DNA of 10,530 nucleotides from Anaerotignum sp. (GTDB lineage Bacteria; Bacillota; Clostridia; Lachnospirales; Anaerotignaceae), in NCBI GenBank assembly GCA_020024395.1, contig JAHHTV010000044.1:1-10530 (forward strand), in the 5' to 3' direction. Shown here piece by piece: positions 7,218 to 10,530 of the stretch. A program made the position numbers and the translations under genes. Numbering within the stretch: the stretch's first letter is position 1; each line of letters starts with the position of its first letter. A model generated the notes under the pieces. The model saw only the letters and a list, made by a program, of their open reading frames with translations. It was not told where the DNA came from and did not search any database.

Positions 7218-8219
7218 TTATTTTAATGCATCAATCACGGCTTGTGCGAATGTTTCTGTAGAAGCAGTACCACCCAAATCTTTTGTCAAAACTTCGCCTT
7301 TTGCAATGACGTCTGCAACCGCTTTTTCAATACTGCGTGCTGCTGTGGTTTCGCCAAGATGTGCAAGCATCATGGCACCAGAAAGTATTGCTGCTGTGGG
7401 GTTTATGATGTGTTGTCCTGCGATATCAGGGGCAGAACCATGTATTGGTTCAAATATGGCACCATCTACACCAACATTGGCACTGGGTGTCATACCCAAG
7501 CCACCTACCAAACCAGCACAAAGGTCAGAAACAATGTCGCCATACAGATTTGGGCATACCAAAACATCATAATTTTCAGGATACATCACAAGACGCATAC
7601 ACATTGCATCTACGATACTGTCATCAAATGCAATTTGTGGATATTCTTTTGCAATTTCTCTTGCAATATCCAAAAATAAGCCGTCTGTGCATTTCATGAT
7701 GTTTGCTTTATGTACCGCAGTCACTTTTTTTCTACCTTCTCTAACAGCAAAATCAAAAGCATAGCGTATGATACGTTCACAGCCCTTTCTGGTAATCAAT
7801 TTGATGCTTTCGGCAGCATCAGTACCTATCATATGTTCAATGCCTGCATATAAATCCTCTGTGTTTTCTCGTACAACAACCAAATCAATATTTTCAAATT
7901 TAGACGGAATACCTGCATGTGTTTTTGCAGGACGTACATTGGCATACAAATCGAATGTTTTTCTCATGGCAACATTGACACTGCGAAATCCTGTGCCGAT
8001 AGGAGTTGCCACAGGGCCTTTTAATGCAACACCATTTTTTCTGATAGAAGCGATTGTTTCATCAGGTAATGGTGTACCATATTTTTCAATCATTGCTGCA
8101 CCTGCTTCTGCAACTTCCCATGTAATGGGAACGCCTGTTGCTTCTATGACTTTTTTTGCAGCTGCAATGACTTCAGGGCCACTGCCATCACCACATATCA
8201 ATGTAACTGTATAAGACAT
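7218..8219 (-). CDS. icd: NAD-dependent isocitrate dehydrogenase
   Basis: A 333-residue cytosolic enzyme of the isocitrate/isopropylmalate dehydrogenase family, the short form typical of NAD-linked enzymes. It oxidatively decarboxylates isocitrate to 2-oxoglutarate. Substrate residues are visible in [11 protein letters not shown] (78-87: Ser80, Asn82, Arg86), Arg96 in ANVRPAK, Arg118 in [13 protein letters not shown], Tyr124, and Lys171/Asn173 in HKANIMK. Metal ligands are Asp204 (SIVDAM), Asp228 and Asp232 (YGDIVSDL). In the cofactor loop [10 protein letters not shown] (260-269), Asp265-Ile266 replaces the Lys-Tyr pair of NADP-specific E. coli Icd, which argues for NAD. The Ser-x-Asn motif fits isocitrate rather than isopropylmalate or homoisocitrate. 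AAGGAGG lies 8 nt before the ATG. It follows the aconitase gene by 13 nt and is last in its operon. Specificity for isocitrate is likely but inferred; homoisocitrate dehydrogenase is the main alternative. Confidence 0.9.
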   Translation of the reverse strand: MSYTVTLICGDGSGPEVIAAAKKVIEATGVPITWEVAEAGAAMIEKYGTPLPDETIASIRKNGVALKGPVATPIGTGFRSVNVAMRKTFDLYANVRPAKTHAGIPSKFENIDLVVVRENTEDLYAGIEHMIGTDAAESIKLITRKGCERIIRYAFDFAVREGRKKVTAVHKANIMKCTDGLFLDIAREIAKEYPQIAFDDSIVDAMCMRLVMYPENYDVLVCPNLYGDIVSDLCAGLVGGLGMTPSANVGVDGAIFEPIHGSAPDIAGQHIINPTAAILSGAMMLAHLGETTAARSIEKAVADVIAKGEVLTKDLGGTASTETFAQAVIDALK

Positions 8220-8227
8220 TTCTCAAA

Positions 8228-8234
8228 CCTCCTT
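8228..8234 (-). promoter_or_regulatory. Ribosome binding site of icd, overlapping the aconitase stop codon
   Basis: AAGGAGG read on the - strand, 8 nt before the icd ATG. Its first two bases are part of the aconitase TAA stop (8233-8235), so a ribosome finishing aconitase sits on the icd initiation site. This suggests translational coupling of the two steps. Confidence 0.75.
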
Positions 8235-10164
8235 ATTGGTTATTTGCTTTGGTATAGTTCAACAGACCACCTGCCAACAAAATATCACGCTGACGTTCTG
8301 AAATATTCAATTTCACGGGAATATCTTCGCCAGTTTGTACATTGGTGATTTGTACAATTTGCCCTTCTGCAGCCCCTTTGATTTGGTCAGCGGCATATTT
8401 GATGGTGAATTGTACATTGACTTTCATGGTGTCATAATCCCATTCGTTGACAAATACCAATGGCAATATCCCATTATTGATAAGGTTTGCCATATGAATA
8501 CGTGCAAAAGATTTTGCAATTACCGCTTTGACACCCAACTGCAAAGGTGCAAGTGCAGCATGTTCACGGCTGCTGCCTTGTCCATAGTTTTGCCCTGCAA
8601 CAATGAAACCACCATTTGCTTTTTTGGCACGAGCAGGGAAATCGGGGTCACAAGGTGTTAAGCAATAATCTGCCAAATAAGGCACGTTAGAACGAAATGG
8701 CAATAATTTTGCATTAGAAGGCATAATATGGTCTGTTGTGATATTGTCTTCTACTTGTATCAATACAGTACCAGAAATATCTTTTGGAACTTTTGTATTT
8801 TTGGGGAAAGGCTGTATATTAGGACCTCTCACCACTTTGACACATTGTCCTTCTGGGGCAGGTGGTATGATTAAATTGTCGTTTACCATAAAATGGTCAG
8901 GCATAGAAACCAGAGGGGCTTCGCCTAATGTGTGTGGGTCTGTCAAAACGCCAGACAATGCACTGGCAACAGCAGTTTCAGGGCTGACAATATAAACTTG
9001 TGCGGATTTTGTACCACTTCTGCCTTCAAAGTTACGGTTTACGGTACGTAAAGAAACCGCATTTGTAGCAGGTGCTTGCCCCATACCGATACAAGGCCCA
9101 CAACCACATTCCAATATTCTGGCACCAGCGGATATGATATCTGCCAAAGCACCATTTGCTGCTAACATATTCATCACTTGTTTGGAGCCAGGAGCAATGA
9201 CAAGACTGACATTGGGGTTTATGGTTTTGCCTTTGAGCAGTTTTGCAACTGTCATCATATCAGTATAAGAAGAATTGGTACAACTGCCGATGGCAACTTG
9301 GTCAACTGCAATACCACTGATGTCACGCACTTTTTTGATATTGTCAGGGCTGTGTGGGCAAGCAACCAAAGGTTCTATTTCATCTAATGCAATAATGATT
9401 TCTTCATCATAAATGGCATTATCATCTGCTTTTAATTCTATCCAGTCATCTGCTCTGCCTTGTGCAGTCAAAAATGCTTTTGTGACTGCATCACTAGGGA
9501 ATACAGATGTGGTTGCTCCCAATTCTGCACCCATGTTTGTGATGGTTGCACGTTGAGGAACACTTAATGTTTTGACACCTTCGCCGCCATATTCCATCAC
9601 TTTGCCAACGCCACCTTTTACAGAAAGACGACGCAATACTTCCAATATGACATCTTTTGCAGTGACCCAAGGGTTTAATTTGCCTGTCAATACTACATGA
9701 CAAACTTTTGGCATAGCAAGGTAATATGCACCACCGCCCATAGCCACAGCAACATCTAAACCGCCTGCACCGATGGCAAGCATACCAATGCCACCACCTG
9801 TGGGAGTATGGCTGTCAGAGCCTAACAATGTTTTTCCAGGTTTGCCAAAGCGTTCCAAATGAACTTGGTGGCAAATACCATTGCCTGGTTTCGAAAAATA
9901 AATGCCATGTTTTTGTGCAACAGTTTGTATGTATTTATGGTCATCGGCATTTTCAAAACCTGTTTGTAATGTGTTATGGTCGATATAGGCAACAGATTTT
10001 TCTGTTTTAACTCTGGGAATGCCCATTGCTTCAAATTGTAGATATGCCATAGTACCTGTGGAGTCTTGTGTCAATGTTTGGTCAATTTTTATGGCAATTT
10101 CTTTGCTTGGTATCATTTCACCGCTGACTAAATGGGATTTTATGAGTTTTTCTGTAATATTCAT
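8233..10164 (-). CDS. acn: Aconitate hydratase (aconitase)
   Basis: A 643-residue cytosolic [4Fe-4S] enzyme that isomerises citrate to isocitrate through cis-aconitate. It is shorter than AcnA (about 890) or mitochondrial aconitase (about 750) and matches the short single-chain aconitase type common in clostridia and other anaerobes. Cluster cysteines are Cys295 (GSCTNSSYTD) and Cys355/Cys358 (CGCGPCIGMG). Active-site motifs are CHQVHLERFG (98-107), GSDSHTPTGGG (115-125, with Asp117-Ser118-His119) and NRNFEGRSG (376-384). In the C-terminal swivel domain they are DNITTDHIMPS (473-483), GQGSSREHAAL (528-538) and KSFARIHMANL (551-561). All expected catalytic positions are present. The start is supported by AGGAGG at 10174-10179, 9 nt upstream. 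It lies 27 nt after the synthase gene and 13 nt before icd, placing it as the middle step of a three-step pathway. A homoaconitase role cannot be fully excluded but fits the neighbours less well. Confidence 0.95.
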   Translation of the reverse strand: MNITEKLIKSHLVSGEMIPSKEIAIKIDQTLTQDSTGTMAYLQFEAMGIPRVKTEKSVAYIDHNTLQTGFENADDHKYIQTVAQKHGIYFSKPGNGICHQVHLERFGKPGKTLLGSDSHTPTGGGIGMLAIGAGGLDVAVAMGGGAYYLAMPKVCHVVLTGKLNPWVTAKDVILEVLRRLSVKGGVGKVMEYGGEGVKTLSVPQRATITNMGAELGATTSVFPSDAVTKAFLTAQGRADDWIELKADDNAIYDEEIIIALDEIEPLVACPHSPDNIKKVRDISGIAVDQVAIGSCTNSSYTDMMTVAKLLKGKTINPNVSLVIAPGSKQVMNMLAANGALADIISAGARILECGCGPCIGMGQAPATNAVSLRTVNRNFEGRSGTKSAQVYIVSPETAVASALSGVLTDPHTLGEAPLVSMPDHFMVNDNLIIPPAPEGQCVKVVRGPNIQPFPKNTKVPKDISGTVLIQVEDNITTDHIMPSNAKLLPFRSNVPYLADYCLTPCDPDFPARAKKANGGFIVAGQNYGQGSSREHAALAPLQLGVKAVIAKSFARIHMANLINNGILPLVFVNEWDYDTMKVNVQFTIKYAADQIKGAAEGQIVQITNVQTGEDIPVKLNISERQRDILLAGGLLNYTKANNQ

Positions 10165-10173
10165 GTGAAATAT

Positions 10174-10179
10174 CCTCCT
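10174..10179 (-). promoter_or_regulatory. Ribosome binding site of aconitase
   Basis: AGGAGG on the - strand, within AGAGGAGGATA, 9 nt before the ATG at 10164. It lies in the 27-nt gap after the synthase stop. No promoter or terminator is visible in that gap, which supports co-transcription. Confidence 0.7.
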
Positions 10180-10191
10180 CTGAGAAAACGA

Positions 10192-10530
10192 TTATGGTTG
10201 TAAAATATGGGGTGTCAATGCTTGCACAGCGTCCAGCAATTCTTGTTTGCTGATGTAGGAAACACGTCCATTTTCATATTGTTTGTCTACCCAATCTTTT
10301 AATATTGCAACTTCTTCTGCATTTTTATCAAATTTTCGATTGTCTTTTAATTTCAATTCGTGGTTGAGCCAGTAAGCAATGCCAGCAAGACCAGAATTTT
10401 TATTGATTTCTACGCCCAAAGGACGGTTCAGAATTTTTGCGGTATTGAAAATATTATAAATTTCTTCGTCTTTTGCAATGCCGTCAGCATGGATACCTGC
10501 TCTTGTGACATTGAAATCACTGCCAACAAA
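10192..10530 (-). CDS. Homocitrate-synthase-family enzyme, probable Re-citrate synthase (3' part)
   Basis: The last 112 residues of a gene running off the right edge; the reading frame is open to base 10530, well upstream of the TTG at 10419. The visible part starts FVGSDFNVTRAGIHADG (1-17), then KDEEIYNIFNTAKILNRPLG and NKNSGLAGIAYWLN. GIHADG is the counterpart of GIHQDG in isopropylmalate synthases and of the same region in homocitrate and Re-citrate synthases. Only 95 residues follow it, too few for the C-terminal LeuA regulatory domain, so isopropylmalate synthase is unlikely. The family condenses acetyl-CoA with a 2-oxo acid; with aconitase and an NAD-isocitrate dehydrogenase next in the same operon, oxaloacetate is the likely acceptor and citrate the product. 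The catalytic barrel with its metal-binding HxH motif lies outside the window, so Re-citrate synthase versus homocitrate synthase rests on context. Confidence 0.72.
   Translation of the reverse strand, partial: FVGSDFNVTRAGIHADGIAKDEEIYNIFNTAKILNRPLGVEINKNSGLAGIAYWLNHELKLKDNRKFDKNAEEVAILKDWVDKQYENGRVSYISKQELLDAVQALTPHILQP

Noticed and set aside
7768..8214. Open reading frame of 148 codons on the + strand, opposite icd
   Set aside because: It is antisense to the catalytic N-terminal half of isocitrate dehydrogenase and has no recognisable motif.
10192..10530. 2-isopropylmalate synthase (LeuA) at the right edge
   Set aside because: Only 95 residues follow the GIHADG motif, leaving no room for the leucine-binding regulatory domain, and no leuB/C/D neighbours are present.
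1..10530. CRISPR arrays, tRNA or rRNA genes, insertion sequences, riboswitches
   Set aside because: No regularly spaced repeats, cloverleaf candidates, transposase frames or long structured leaders were seen; non-coding gaps are all 43 nt or shorter.

Overview
The window comes from a low-GC, anaerobic-type Firmicute, most likely a member of the Clostridia. This is inferred from AT-rich DNA, strong AGGAGG-type ribosome binding sites, dense operons, and a gene trio resembling the Re-citrate synthase / aconitase / NAD-isocitrate dehydrogenase set of clostridia. TTG is plainly the common leucine codon in the membrane genes. The species cannot be named from the sequence. No rRNA, tRNA, CRISPR array, insertion sequence or other mobile feature is visible.

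Positions 1-7174 (+ strand) are the 3' part of a tightly packed membrane-complex operon. It starts inside an MrpB/MnhB-type subunit, followed by an MrpC/MnhC (NuoK-like) subunit and then four successive large subunits of the NuoL/NuoM/NuoN/MrpD (Proton_antipo_M) family. The last of these has a long C-terminal extension like NuoL, HyfB or EchA. Gaps are 1 to 30 nt, with one 1-nt overlap. Together they would build a large ion-translocating membrane arm related to Mrp Na+/H+ antiporters and to the membrane parts of complex I and energy-converting hydrogenases. No redox subunit (NiFe large or small subunit, Fe-S protein, flavoprotein) is in the window and the operon ends after the fourth large subunit. 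What drives the complex, or whether it is a stand-alone antiporter, must be read from genes upstream of position 1.

Positions 7177-7214 hold a hairpin with A and T tracts that looks like a bidirectional terminator between the two convergent operons.

Positions 7218-10530 (- strand) carry, in transcription order from the right edge, the 3' end of a homocitrate-synthase-family gene (probable Re-type citrate synthase), aconitase, and an NAD-type isocitrate dehydrogenase. These three reactions convert oxaloacetate plus acetyl-CoA to 2-oxoglutarate, the oxidative branch of an incomplete TCA cycle that supplies glutamate. The three genes are closely spaced with strong ribosome binding sites; their promoter lies beyond the right edge. 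The two operons look functionally unrelated neighbours.

The most notable item is the run of four antiporter-like subunits, all of which keep the charged membrane residues needed for ion movement, attached to MrpB/MrpC-type small subunits. This exceeds canonical Mrp (two) and complex I (three).
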